DNA of 42,130 bases from assembly GCA_021740045.1 (NCBI GenBank), contig JAIPAP010000021.1, positions 1 to 42,130 on the forward strand. The letters run 5' to 3'. Under the pieces are notes generated by a model. The model was given only the letters and a program-made list of their open reading frames with translations, did no database searches and was not told where the DNA came from. Position numbers and translations under genes: made by a program. Position 1 is the stretch's first letter, and each line of letters starts with the position of its first letter. The DNA comes from Bacteroidales bacterium. Lineage in GTDB: Bacteria; Bacteroidota; Bacteroidia; Bacteroidales; JAIPAP01. Below are positions 25,395 to 34,269 of this stretch, one piece after another.

Positions 25395-25874
25395 ATGGCA
25401 AACACCTATTCACAAGCCTATTTTCAATTGGTTTTTGCGGTAAAAAACCGAAATGCACTTATTCGAAAAATCTGGAAGGACCAATTGGAAAAATACATAA
25501 CCGCTATAGTTCAAAATCATAAACATAAATTGATTGCGATTGGTACTATGCCTGATCATATTCATATTTTTCTAGGATATAACTTAACCCATTTGATTCC
25601 TGATTTAGTGGAGGAAATGAAAACCTCAAGCAATACATGGATTAAAAACAATAAATTATCAAACTTCAAATTCGAATGGCAGAAAGGTTATGGTGCGTTC
25701 ACTTATGCACATTCACAACTCGACAACGTTGCCCGATATGTATTAAACCAAGAAATTCATCACAAAACAAAAAGCTTTCGAAACGAATACTTTGATATGC
25801 TAAAGAAATTCGAAATTGAATACAAAGATGAATATGTATTTCATTTCTTTGATGACATTAAAGGTTGGGAATAG
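25395..25874 (+). CDS. tnpA: Y1 (HUH) transposase of the IS200/IS605 type, REP-associated
   Basis: The 159-residue enzyme is a single-strand DNA transposase of the TnpA_IS200/REP-associated kind. The HUH motif is His55-Ile-His57 in GTMPDHIHIFLGY and the catalytic tyrosine is Tyr115 in NVARYVLNQEIHHK; QKGYGAFTYAHSQ precedes it. All catalytic residues are present and the frame is open, so it looks functional. The ATG at 25395 gives the family start MANTYSQAYFQLVFAVKNRN; a start at 25374 would overlap the -7 promoter element. No TnpB/IscB-like gene is attached. It is nested between two related palindrome blocks, as expected for an enzyme that cuts and moves hairpin-marked ssDNA. Confidence 0.93.
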   Translation: MANTYSQAYFQLVFAVKNRNALIRKIWKDQLEKYITAIVQNHKHKLIAIGTMPDHIHIFLGYNLTHLIPDLVEEMKTSSNTWIKNNKLSNFKFEWQKGYGAFTYAHSQLDNVARYVLNQEIHHKTKSFRNEYFDMLKKFEIEYKDEYVFHFFDDIKGWE

Positions 25875-25898
25875 CTGTATGCGAATAGATTGGGGCCC

Positions 25899-26386
25899 AA
25901 GATTTCGGTGCGCTGCACCTTCAATTAACCTGCCAATACATTTGCTATAAAGATTTCGCGGCTATGCCGCTAAATTTTTCATTATAAGCACCAAATCCAA
26001 TGTATTTAGAAACTAAAATCTCTTTAACAATATGGGAACCATTTAAAATGCCGGGAATAGGTGCAGCGCACCAAAATATTTATAGCACCGAATATCAATC
26101 CTACCACATAAGGTGCAGCGCACCGAAAGATTTATAGCATTGTAAACCAAGGAATATCAAGTGCGCTGCACCTCTAATTAACCAACCAATACATTTGCTA
26201 TACAGATTTCGCGGCTATGCCACTATATTGATATTAGTTTGTTGCAAAATACCCTTCCAATATAACGCATGGATTTTATCAATACCCGTAAACCATTTGT
26301 AATGATATAATAGGTGCGGAGCACCGTACTATTTATAACATCGTACAGCACGCCAGTGGCAATAGGTGCAGCGCACCGGAATATAT
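25899..26386. repeat. Right palindromic repeat block: two further copies, one diverged
   Basis: A first copy (25899-26138) matches 24969-25208 base for base over its first 116 positions and with scattered mismatches later. It has palindromes at 25907, 25958, 26060 and 26112. A second, more diverged copy starts at 26160, with palindromes at 26160 (first base lost), 26211 (GCGGCTATGCCAC), 26313 (GGTGCGGAGCACC) and 26365 (GGTGCAGCGCACC). The intervals of 51, 102 and 52 bases repeat exactly, and GCCAGTGG before the final palindrome is shared with the left block. Confidence 0.85.
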
Positions 26387-26462
26387 GCTGGAGCCAAAGG
26401 GATAAACCTTCAACCACAATCGATGTTTCGCTATGCGGTTTTTTCTACCTTTGAAAGACGTT

Positions 26463-27809
26463 ATGAAAAAACTCTGGCTTTCTACATTAACCCTGTTGAT
26501 CTGTTTGACGGTTGCAGGTCAGCCGATAAACGATAAGCCTCATTTGACCATCACCTCATTCAATGACAATTGGGGTGGGGGTTTCACGGCCATTCATGAT
26601 CATATGCGGAGTCTTGGATTTCAAGCCGATTACCAATTCAAGATAGTCAATCAACTTACACAAGCACGCCTCACCTATTCGGTGATGAACAACCGGCTGG
26701 CCGGTGAAAATGCAAGCCGCATGGACGAATTGGAATTATATTTTCGCCATCCTGTATGGAAGCCCGACACAAACCTTACTGTTAATGCTCTGGCAGGAGG
26801 ATACATCGCAGGCAACCTCCAGGGAGAACAAATCCAAAACCTGGTGCACCGCATCGTAGGAGTATCCGAAGTGCATCTTCCCTATAAAACACAAGACCGG
26901 GTCTTTGGGTTTTTGGGCACCGCTCTCTGGTGGATCAAACCAATGCTCGAAGTCGATAAGCAAACCCAGCTGAACTTTGAGCTACAAGGCGAATATCAAT
27001 GGGCACCCGGTTATTTAAGTGCTGCTATGGGTCATATGGGAATTTCCCTTTCCAATCAATATTCCGATAAGATTACACTTGCCCTGGGTTATAAACAGAG
27101 GGATGTGCTTTTCGACAAGCCAGTGTTGAAAGCGGTGGGATCGCATGAAACCGGATTATCAGTCATGTACGCTATGCGACTGGGGGTTGCCAATTTTGGG
27201 ATGAACATCTTTCCGGGAAATGATTTCTCCTCGGGCTACATGGGGCTGAGCTTATTAAACTGGAAAGACAGAAAGAACCTGGAACAGGTGAATGTTATTA
27301 CCGAATTCGGTTCCTTAACCGGTGCCAATGGTTTTTATAACCGATATTTATGGAATGTGCTTACCGAAATTGACCGGTTTCAACTCGACCTCCATTACCA
27401 GTTCTGGACATTGACCAAAGATGTATTTACAGCTTACCCCGAGCGCCATGGCCATTATTATCAACTTAGCGCCGGTGGCAATTACCATTTTGTTCAACCG
27501 AATGACAATCTCCAGGTCCTCCCCTACCTGAGTGCCCGCCTTGGCTATAAAAACGAGCGCACCTATAGTGGTGAAAGTGCCGGCAAGGCTTACCATGTAT
27601 GGAGCCTGAACCTGATTGGTGAAGGTGGCCTACGCCTGAAACTACCCACAGGATTTCTTCACAACAATTGCTACTATGGGCTGGTGATGAATGCACAATA
27701 TGTTTCCACTTTTTATAAAAGCGACAACCTACAGCATGTTTCGGATTATCCTTTTGGAAGGAACCTTGGTTATTTTGGATTGGGAGGTTTTGTGATGATT
27801 GATTTGTAG
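26463..27809 (+). CDS. Outer membrane beta-barrel-like protein of unknown family
   Basis: The 448-residue protein has a signal peptide (MKKLWLSTLTLLICLTVAGQ) and many alternating hydrophobic beta strands: LGFQADYQFKIVNQLTQARL, LTVNALAGGYIAGNLQGE, QLNFELQGEYQWAPGYLS, LALGYKQRDVLFDKP, YYQLSAGGNYHFV and a C-terminal LGYFGLGGFVMIDL ending in a hydrophobic residue. A 16-18 strand outer membrane barrel is likely. The motif NDNWGGGFTAIHDHM near the start slightly recalls the LpxR/DUF2219 lipid A deacylase entry but lacks enough support. The ATG at 26463 is chosen over 26433 because it directly starts the signal peptide; TACCTTTG at 26446-26453 fits a -7 element. Confidence 0.75.
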   Translation: MKKLWLSTLTLLICLTVAGQPINDKPHLTITSFNDNWGGGFTAIHDHMRSLGFQADYQFKIVNQLTQARLTYSVMNNRLAGENASRMDELELYFRHPVWKPDTNLTVNALAGGYIAGNLQGEQIQNLVHRIVGVSEVHLPYKTQDRVFGFLGTALWWIKPMLEVDKQTQLNFELQGEYQWAPGYLSAAMGHMGISLSNQYSDKITLALGYKQRDVLFDKPVLKAVGSHETGLSVMYAMRLGVANFGMNIFPGNDFSSGYMGLSLLNWKDRKNLEQVNVITEFGSLTGANGFYNRYLWNVLTEIDRFQLDLHYQFWTLTKDVFTAYPERHGHYYQLSAGGNYHFVQPNDNLQVLPYLSARLGYKNERTYSGESAGKAYHVWSLNLIGEGGLRLKLPTGFLHNNCYYGLVMNAQYVSTFYKSDNLQHVSDYPFGRNLGYFGLGGFVMIDL

Positions 27810-27865
27810 TGTAAGGTAGTTTCCTTTAACCCACATTGCAGCTAAAGGGTCGTAACTATCTAACC

Positions 27866-29039
27866 TTAAGGGCTTTTGTTTTTTAAAATTGCTGCAGGGG
27901 GGACAACGGATTTTTTTCTTCTGAAGGGAAAATGTTTGTAATTTAATAGATCATAGATGGTTACAACTGCTTTGGTGGGCTGAGTGCATTGACGAACGGT
28001 TATGGTTTTGTTTTGACTGTTCTCCACCGAAGTGGTGACGCATTTCTGTGTGCTCATAATGCGTACAATTTCCCGCCAGTCATGATGAAAACCTTTTTGT
28101 TTGAGCTGGTAGCGGATAGTGCTTACCAGCCAATAGGCTAATATGCCCAGGTGCACCTGTATACGCTGGATTCCTTCTTCAAACCGCTGAGCAAGCAGCC
28201 CTCGCATACTATCTTCTTTTTTGGCTTTGGCTTGGCTGCATACCCAGTACCACCAGGCGGGCATCGCTGCCCTTTTCTTTACTGCGGCCAAAACAGGCCA
28301 TATCACTTTCTTTCATCCGGCCTTCAAAATAAGTGTTGGTCAAATCATACAGGATGATCTTATCCTGCAGATCGAACAACTCATTAGTGCGCCGGGAAAG
28401 ATATTGCTCCAAAGCGGCTTTTTCCGTGTAGAGCTTACGGGCTATATCATAGAGCTTATCTTTGGTCAGTTTGTCCCGCTCCACCCCGGTTAACTCACAA
28501 ATAGCCGAGTTCTCTTTCATATAAGAGACGGTTTTGAGTTCCGAGGCCGGGTAGACCGCCCTGCATATAATATGGCTTGCTGCCATGTTGATGGCATCGC
28601 TCTCCCATCCTGCCTGCTGTAAAAACTCCCCGATTTTTAATTGATCAAAGGTTTGCTTACAAAGCCATTCCGGCCCTGTTTCACGAGCATCACGATGGGT
28701 TAAGGTCTCCAGGTCAACGCTATCCCAGGTTCTTTTTGCATCACCAACATCGCAGCGCTTTTTGTTTTTGATCTGGGTATAAAAATACCTTGCCAGTTGT
28801 TCGATCTTGTCCTTCCCTGATGCAGGGAAGAGTGTATTGCCACCGCCATTAACCAGTTGTTCAATCCGGCTGGCCAGTAGCTTCTTTTGCTCGATGCCCT
28901 CAAGTTCTTCCAGGCGGCCCAGGCTTACGATAATGCGGTGGTGAACGGTACCATTGCTGCGATAACCTTCGCAAAGTTTATAAACGCTATAGCGTTCACC
29001 GGTGGTCTTATTATATTTCTGATATGGTTTTAAAAACAC
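27866..29039 (-). pseudogene. IS1634-type (IS4 superfamily) transposase gene with internal deletions and frameshift
   Basis: From 29039 the reading gives an IS1634-like N-terminus (YSVYKLCEGYRSNGTVHHRI, SLGRLEELEG) and the conserved IILYDLTNTYFEGRMKESD, FGRSKEKGSDARLVVLGM. It then leaves frame and stops at 28209. In the next frame, near 28250, KKEDSMRGLLAQRFEEGIQR is followed directly by the family C-terminus HLGILAYWLVSTIRYQLKQK, HHDWREIVRIMSTQKCVTT and PFRRKKSVVPP, ending at 27866. Family members are about 550-600 residues; here only about 390 codons remain. Two segments are missing, after VVLG and after FEEGIQ, which removes much of the DDE core. No clear terminal inverted repeats were found. 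The product would be inactive. Confidence 0.82.
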
Positions 29040-29398
29040 CCCGTAAAGATAGCTAACTTATTGCCGTTCAGCAACAAGACAGGGGGTACAACATTTTAAA
29101 ATCCAAATTGATTAAAATCATATGTTGTTGATTATAAGACTTCTGTGTTTTTCGCATTTAGCTCATTGTTGAAAAAAGTGGGTTATTAACGGCATTTTTC
29201 TTGTTTTTAAAGGTTTTTGCTGCAATGGGTTAAATTGCTGACTGAGACCTATGATTAAAGTCAAGCACAATTTAGCACATAGTTTTCACCATCTAATCTG
29301 CAGTAAAAATATTTTTTCTGCAATATGAATTTTTATAAATTTACCCTACTTTACGGAGCATCAAGAAATCATTATTAACCATTACAAATAAATGAACT
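29040..29398. other. Intergenic region of 359 bases before the GLUG protein
   Basis: AT-rich, no gene found. The part next to 29040 may hold the end of the IS remnant. Near 29336-29353 there are imperfect -7-like motifs (TAAATTTA, TACTTTAC), too weak to call a promoter. Confidence 0.4.
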
Positions 29399-31855
29399 AT
29401 GAAAAAGATTATATCTTTGATTATTAACGTGATAATCAGTTCAGCTGTATTTGCCGGCACGTATTCCGGTGGCAGCGGCACATCCGGCGATCCATACCAG
29501 ATTGCCACAACCGATGATTTGATCGAGCTTTCAACTACCTCAGCCGATTGGGCCTCACATTTTATTCAAACATCCGATATCTCTTTTAATGCTGACGAAA
29601 CCCAGGTGGACTGGGATGGTGATGGAAGTGCAGACGGCATTGGAACCAGTGGCTTTTCACCCATTGGTAACGATTGGGAGGCAACTCCCTTCACAGGAAT
29701 ATATAATGGACAACATCATATTATATCAAATATTTATATCAATCGCACAGCAACATATTATGTCGGTTTATTCGGATTAGTACGGAATGTAAATTCTGAA
29801 ATAAAAAATGTGGGTGTAACGAATGTAGATATAACAGGGCAAAATTGTGTAGGAGGGATTGTCGGACTTCTTTTTTATCAAGCTACAATAAATAATTGCT
29901 TTAGCACAGGAAGTGTGTCCGGAATGGTTCGTGTGGGCGGTTTATTGGGAGAAAACAACAAAGGAAATGTTTCTTTTTGCTATAGCCTGGCAGATACCTA
30001 TGGGGTTTCGTATTTAGGTGGCTTTGTCGGTCAAAACTCCAATTTTCCTGAGATAGATAACTGCTTTTCAACCGGTGATGTAACTATAAGCAGCGGGGAA
30101 GACCATCGTGTGGGCGGGTTTATAGGAGAAAACTATGATGCGGTTTTGCAAAATTGCTACAGTACCGGCAGGGTAATTACTGTGGAGTATGATGATCCAA
30201 CCAACAAAGGGTTTGCCGGACAAGTTCTTGGAGCCAGCACCATGTCCGGTAATTTTTGGGATACCGAAACTTCGCTCCAAAACACCTCTCATATTAGTGA
30301 TGGAGCAACCGGCAAAACCACAACAGAAATGAATACCCAAAGCACCTTTACCGATGCTGGCTGGGATTTTGGAAGTATTTGGTCTATTTCCCCAATTTAT
30401 AATAGCGGTTATCCCAATCTGGAAAATCAATCTGGAAGTACAATTACATGGACAGGTACTAGCAACTCAACATGGAACAATAATACAAATTGGAACGGGA
30501 TAGTGCCTTTGAATCAATATGATGTGATAATTCCAGATACAGATAATGACCCTGTTATAAGCAATGGAAGTTCTAGTGATTGCAATGATCTCACAATTAA
30601 TTCCAATGCCACCCTCACCATTAACTCCGGAGGCTCGCTCATCACCCGCGGCACCATCACCAACAATGGCACCATCAACATCGAGCGCAACATCCCCGAC
30701 GGGGAATGGCACCTGATCGCCTCCCCCATCAGCGGTGCCACCGCAGGCATGTTCCTTGGCGATTACCTCCAAAGCTGGGACGAAAGCACCGGCACCTGGA
30801 GCGACATCGTTGACGAATCTACTGTGTTGAATCCCGCCTCCGGCTACTCCCTCTGGGGGATGGCCGCAAAAGGCAACCATACCTTTACCGGCACCCCCAA
30901 TACCGGCAACCAGAGCACCGGCATCACCAACCAAGGCAGTGGCGACCACAACGGATTTAACCTCGTTGGAAACCCCTATCCTTCATCAATTAACTGGGAT
31001 CTGCTGAACGAGACCTACGGCGCTATATACTATTGGGATCCCTCAGAAGGCGCCAACGGCGATTACCTTGAGTGGAATGGCATCGGCAGCGGCAGCCGGT
31101 ATATCCCGCCCATGCAGGGGTTTTTCATTCACACTTCCGCCGATGCAACCTTCAGCCTTGAGAACAGCCACCGCACCCATGACGGCGCGGGTAATTACTA
31201 CAAGTCAGCCTCCTCAATAAACCGGGGCCTCATATTAGCTGCAGAAAACGTCTCGTATGCCGATGAGTTTTACCTGGTACTGGATGAATCCGCGCAGGCA
31301 GGTTTTGAAAAAGCCCGTGATGCCTGGAAGATCATGGCCGGTGGCAGCGGTATGCCGCAACTATACAGCCACTCTCCCGACGGCCACCTGGCCATCGACG
31401 CCAGACCCGAAACCGAAACGATTCAACTGGGTTATACCAATGATAAAGCCGGTATCCACACCATCATCCTTAAGGAAAAACATGGCATTACTAAAGCCAC
31501 ACTTGAAGACACCAAAACCAACACCTTCCACGACCTGACCAAAGGGGGTTACGAATTTGCCTGGGAAGTCATGGATAGTGAAACTCGCTTTAAGCTACAT
31601 TTAAAAGCGGTTGGCATTGATGAAAATGATAACAATGAAAACAATAACATTCTGATCTACACAGCTAACGACCAATTACATATTAAGGGTGCCATAGAAG
31701 GCGAACTTATGGTCATAGACCTGATGGGCAGAACCATGGTGCAAACCCAGCTCATGGGCGAGCAATCCATACCGGTGAATCTACAAAGCGGTATTTATAT
31801 CGTGCAGGTGAACACAGAAACCCAAACCGTCAATCATAAAATTTACATCAACTAA
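29399..31855 (+). CDS. Large secreted GLUG-repeat protein with T9SS sorting tail
   Basis: The 818-residue protein has a signal peptide (KIISLIINVIISSAVFAGT) and GTYSGGSGTSGDPYQIATTD, the usual opening of GLUG adhesin-like proteins. GLUG motifs occur at about 140-285 (CVGGIVGLLFYQATINNCFS, VGGLLGENNKGNVSFCYS, LGGFVGQNSNFPEIDNCFS, VGGFIGENYDAVLQNCYS), which build a beta-helix. From about 350 a second module follows (TNWNGIVPLNQYDVIIPDTD, WHLIASPISGATAG, FNLVGNPYPSSINWD, IPPMQGFFIHTS), shared with the 36278-37948 protein. The C-terminus is a T9SS tail (IEGELMVIDLMGRTMVQTQ, IPVNLQSGIYIVQVNTETQ). A surface or extracellular role is inferred. Composition changes near 30600, where G+C rises visibly. 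Confidence 0.9.
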   Translation: MKKIISLIINVIISSAVFAGTYSGGSGTSGDPYQIATTDDLIELSTTSADWASHFIQTSDISFNADETQVDWDGDGSADGIGTSGFSPIGNDWEATPFTGIYNGQHHIISNIYINRTATYYVGLFGLVRNVNSEIKNVGVTNVDITGQNCVGGIVGLLFYQATINNCFSTGSVSGMVRVGGLLGENNKGNVSFCYSLADTYGVSYLGGFVGQNSNFPEIDNCFSTGDVTISSGEDHRVGGFIGENYDAVLQNCYSTGRVITVEYDDPTNKGFAGQVLGASTMSGNFWDTETSLQNTSHISDGATGKTTTEMNTQSTFTDAGWDFGSIWSISPIYNSGYPNLENQSGSTITWTGTSNSTWNNNTNWNGIVPLNQYDVIIPDTDNDPVISNGSSSDCNDLTINSNATLTINSGGSLITRGTITNNGTINIERNIPDGEWHLIASPISGATAGMFLGDYLQSWDESTGTWSDIVDESTVLNPASGYSLWGMAAKGNHTFTGTPNTGNQSTGITNQGSGDHNGFNLVGNPYPSSINWDLLNETYGAIYYWDPSEGANGDYLEWNGIGSGSRYIPPMQGFFIHTSADATFSLENSHRTHDGAGNYYKSASSINRGLILAAENVSYADEFYLVLDESAQAGFEKARDAWKIMAGGSGMPQLYSHSPDGHLAIDARPETETIQLGYTNDKAGIHTIILKEKHGITKATLEDTKTNTFHDLTKGGYEFAWEVMDSETRFKLHLKAVGIDENDNNENNNILIYTANDQLHIKGAIEGELMVIDLMGRTMVQTQLMGEQSIPVNLQSGIYIVQVNTETQTVNHKIYIN

Positions 31856-31867
31856 ACCGGTTGGCGT

Positions 31868-31893
31868 CCTGGCGGGCAACAATGCTCGCCAGG
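31868..31893 (+). terminator. Intercistronic hairpin after the GLUG protein gene
   Basis: CCTGGCGGGC (31868-31877) pairs with GCTCGCCAGG (31884-31893), ten pairs with one G-U, six-base loop. No T-run follows, so it is more likely an mRNA-stabilising or attenuating hairpin than a strong terminator. Confidence 0.45.
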
Positions 31894-31931
31894 GCCCTCA
31901 AAAAATAATAAAACCAAAAATATACATCAAT

Positions 31932-32174
31932 ATGAAAACACTGAAAAAATTAATCCTGACCATAGCAATCGCATTATTCATCGGCGGGCTCTCCGCGCAA
32001 ACCCCACCCCCACCCAATGGCGACGGTGAAGGAAATTCACAAGACCCCACCAGTGGAGGCAATACCCCGGTAGGAGGCGGTGCGCCCATTGGCAGCGGCA
32101 CCCTGCTCCTGCTTGGCCTTGGAGCGGCTTATGGAGGGAAGAAGGTGTGGGATTTTCACCGCACCGAGAAGTAG
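31932..32174 (+). CDS. 80-residue exported protein with PID-CTERM-like sorting signal
   Basis: This very small protein has a signal peptide (MKTLKKLILTIAIALFIGGLSAQ), a Pro/Gly/Asn-rich linker (TPPPPNGDGEGNSQDPTSGG) and a C-terminal tripartite signal: the short motif GGGAPIGSG, a hydrophobic stretch LLLLGLGAAYGG, and basic residues KKVWDFHRTEK. That layout resembles PID-CTERM/PEP-CTERM-like sorting domains of Bacteroidota, which are thought to be recognised by membrane sorting proteins. There is no folded domain in between. It follows the GLUG gene by 76 bases. A near-twin of identical length lies at 38031-38273. Confidence 0.8.
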   Translation: MKTLKKLILTIAIALFIGGLSAQTPPPPNGDGEGNSQDPTSGGNTPVGGGAPIGSGTLLLLGLGAAYGGKKVWDFHRTEK

Positions 32175-32289
32175 GTCAGAAAATAAAACTGGTGGAAAAG
32201 ATAATTTTTCATCAACTTCAGCCGCAAATCAAAATTTCGGCCTGCAAATTTGGTTTACGCCGCATTAAGCCGCATCAAACTGCCCGGAC

Positions 32290-32320
32290 TTGATTCGATC
32301 AAAAAAATCCCATATCTTTG
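32290..32320 (+). promoter_or_regulatory. Promoter of the TPR/AraC regulator gene
   Basis: TTG at 32290-32292, 20-base spacer, TATCTTTG at 32313-32320: complete match to the Bacteroidota promoter pattern. The ATG lies 28 bases after the -7 element. Confidence 0.5.
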
Positions 32321-32348
32321 AGAGGTTCTTTCACAAAGCACTATTCAA

Positions 32349-34040
32349 ATGATTAGGCTGGGAAAAGTCATTTTCGTCGTAGGGGTGATTGCTGCGTTGA
32401 GTAATAGCAGCACAGCTCAGAATATAAAAGAAAACATCTTTGAAGAAAAATTAGAACAGGCAACCAATTTGATAGAGGAAACCGGCGATTCACTCCGGAG
32501 CCTTATGGCCGCAATAAGTGAAGATGCGGTTTTGACCGATTTGCAAAAAGCCAAAATAGACCTTATCCGCTCAAAGCTAAATTCACTGGAAGATGCGCTT
32601 AAGATTCTGTCAACTTCGGAACCAGTTACCGCTGACACAAACAGATTTCCGGGTACACTCATAAATGAAGCTCAAAGGTTGATAATCCTGTCCAGGCCTG
32701 ATGAGGGCATTCCGTTAATCATGAAATTTCTTGAAGGTGTTGACAGTCAAAGCGATTCGGCAGTGTATGCAAAAATTTACCTTGCCGAAGCATACCGGCA
32801 AAAGCAGGAGCACAACAAAGGAATTGGAATTATTTACGAAATACTTCGCAACTCCAATATCAGTGTCGCCAACAGGGCTTTTGCTTTCAACAGGATGGCA
32901 GCATTACAAAATGAGAACCGGAGTTTTGCCGGAAACAAAGCGGATTCGGTGAGCAAATATTCCAGGCTTTGCATTGATATTTCGCAGAAAAATAATCTGA
33001 CCGAATACCTTGCATCATCACAAAATGAACTCGGAAGTTATTATCTAAGACAAAGAATGCCTGACTCAGCGCTTTTCTTTTATTCTGAAGCTGTCAACAA
33101 TTTCCTTAGCCTCAATATGTTCCCTCAGGCCATCAATACCCATGTGAATTTGTCACGTCTTTATCTTTCAATTGGGCAACCGGAAGAATCAAGGGATATT
33201 CTCCTAAAGGCTTTGGATTTGGGCAACATCGAAGAAAACAGAAACCTGTTCATGTATGTTTATTTCAACCTGGCAAATATAAGCTACAAATCGGGCAATT
33301 ACGCTGATGCTTATGAGTATCTCCGAATTTCCTATGGTTTAAAGAGCCGTTTTTTTGTCGACAGGATGCAACGCCAAGTCAACGAAATGTCAGCAAAATA
33401 TGACCTTCGGGAAAAAGAAGCTAAAATTAATGAGGAGGCACAAAAAAACAAGACCTACCGGTTAAAGCTTAAATACCTCAGTGTTATTTTATTGATAATC
33501 ATATGCCTGCTGATATTGCTTATCGTAATGTCGAGGCTTAAGAACAGAGCCTATAAAAAACTGGTAGAACAAAACCTGAAGGCAATAAAAAAGGAAAAGC
33601 AGGTAGAGCAGTGCCTGAGGAATCTTACCGAAACGGACATCAAAAACAGAGTTGGCGCAACTGACCGTCATGCTGAGCTGGCCCTAAGGCTCGAAAAATT
33701 TATGGCCGAAGAAAAGCCTTATCTCTGGAGCGATGTCGGATTAGAAGAATTTTGTAAAAAACTGAACACCAACCGCACCTACCTTTCTAATCTTATCAAC
33801 GACAAGTTCAATATGGGTTTTTACGATTTTTTGTTCGAATACAGGGTAAAGGCAGCTTTGGAATATTTAAGCAATAAGCAGTTTAGTCATCTTTCCGTTG
33901 AAGGCATAGGTGAAATGACCGGTTTCAAATCCAGCTCTACTTTTTACAAAAGATTTAAAAGCGTGGTGGGAATGACGCCCAACCAATTCAGGGCATGGGC
34001 TCACAAGACCACACAGAATCAATTTGCAGATAAAACCTGA
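32349..34040 (+). CDS. Membrane-spanning regulator: TPR sensor domain, one helix, AraC DNA-binding domain
   Basis: The 563-residue protein combines an N-terminal signal-like segment (VIFVVGVIAALSNSSTAQ), TPR-type helical repeats from about 110 to 360 (LAEAYRQKQEHNKGIGIIYE, SSQNELGSYYLRQRMPDSAL, NLSRLYLSIGQPEESRDILL, FNLANISYKSGNYADAYEY), one membrane helix at about 377-398 (YLSVILLIIICLLILLIVMS), a coiled segment, and an AraC-type HTH pair at about 455-555 (LEEFCKKLNTNRTYLSNLIN, VEGIGEMTGFKSSSTFYKRF, GMTPNQFRAW). This puts the TPRs in the periplasm and the HTH in the cytoplasm. It would act as a one-component transmembrane regulator without phosphorylation. Nearby targets are probable, but unproven. 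Confidence 0.9.
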   Translation: MIRLGKVIFVVGVIAALSNSSTAQNIKENIFEEKLEQATNLIEETGDSLRSLMAAISEDAVLTDLQKAKIDLIRSKLNSLEDALKILSTSEPVTADTNRFPGTLINEAQRLIILSRPDEGIPLIMKFLEGVDSQSDSAVYAKIYLAEAYRQKQEHNKGIGIIYEILRNSNISVANRAFAFNRMAALQNENRSFAGNKADSVSKYSRLCIDISQKNNLTEYLASSQNELGSYYLRQRMPDSALFFYSEAVNNFLSLNMFPQAINTHVNLSRLYLSIGQPEESRDILLKALDLGNIEENRNLFMYVYFNLANISYKSGNYADAYEYLRISYGLKSRFFVDRMQRQVNEMSAKYDLREKEAKINEEAQKNKTYRLKLKYLSVILLIIICLLILLIVMSRLKNRAYKKLVEQNLKAIKKEKQVEQCLRNLTETDIKNRVGATDRHAELALRLEKFMAEEKPYLWSDVGLEEFCKKLNTNRTYLSNLINDKFNMGFYDFLFEYRVKAALEYLSNKQFSHLSVEGIGEMTGFKSSSTFYKRFKSVVGMTPNQFRAWAHKTTQNQFADKT

Positions 34041-34235
34041 CGGTTCTCATATTAGCGATTCAATATCCTTTACCGGGAGATAGTGCTTTAACGCAGAAGG
34101 AGTTCTTTAGCACGGCGGTTTTAACGATATACTACCCAAAATAATCTCTCCTCTTCAACTACTTGCATAACAATAATATGTAAGCACATTTTTATCCAAA
34201 GAAAGTCCTGTTTACCCAGAGACAGTTATAGTTTT

Positions 34236-34266
34236 TTGATTTGACTACACAGCAGGGTATTTTTAC
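34236..34266 (+). promoter_or_regulatory. Candidate promoter of the acylphosphatase-like gene
   Basis: TTG at 34236-34238, 20-base spacer, TATTTTTA at 34259-34266, one base off TAnnTTTG. It ends four bases from the ATG, so transcription would start at or near the start codon. The rest of the 229-base gap 34041-34269 shows no gene. Confidence 0.35.
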
Positions 34267-34269
34267 TTT

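Noticed and set aside
24969-26386. CRISPR-like array (13-base repeats every 51-52 bases)
   Set aside because: The repeats are short palindromes, the intervening sequences are the same between copies rather than unique, and no cas genes are present; a transposase-linked repeat explains it better.
26463-27809. LpxR-type lipid A deacylase
   Set aside because: Only a loose NDNW...H motif resemblance near the N-terminus; length and the remaining sequence do not support it.
30467-30949. Gly/Val-rich minus-strand reading frame in the GLUG gene
   Set aside because: Product of the G+C-rich repeat-like antisense strand; low complexity and no motif.
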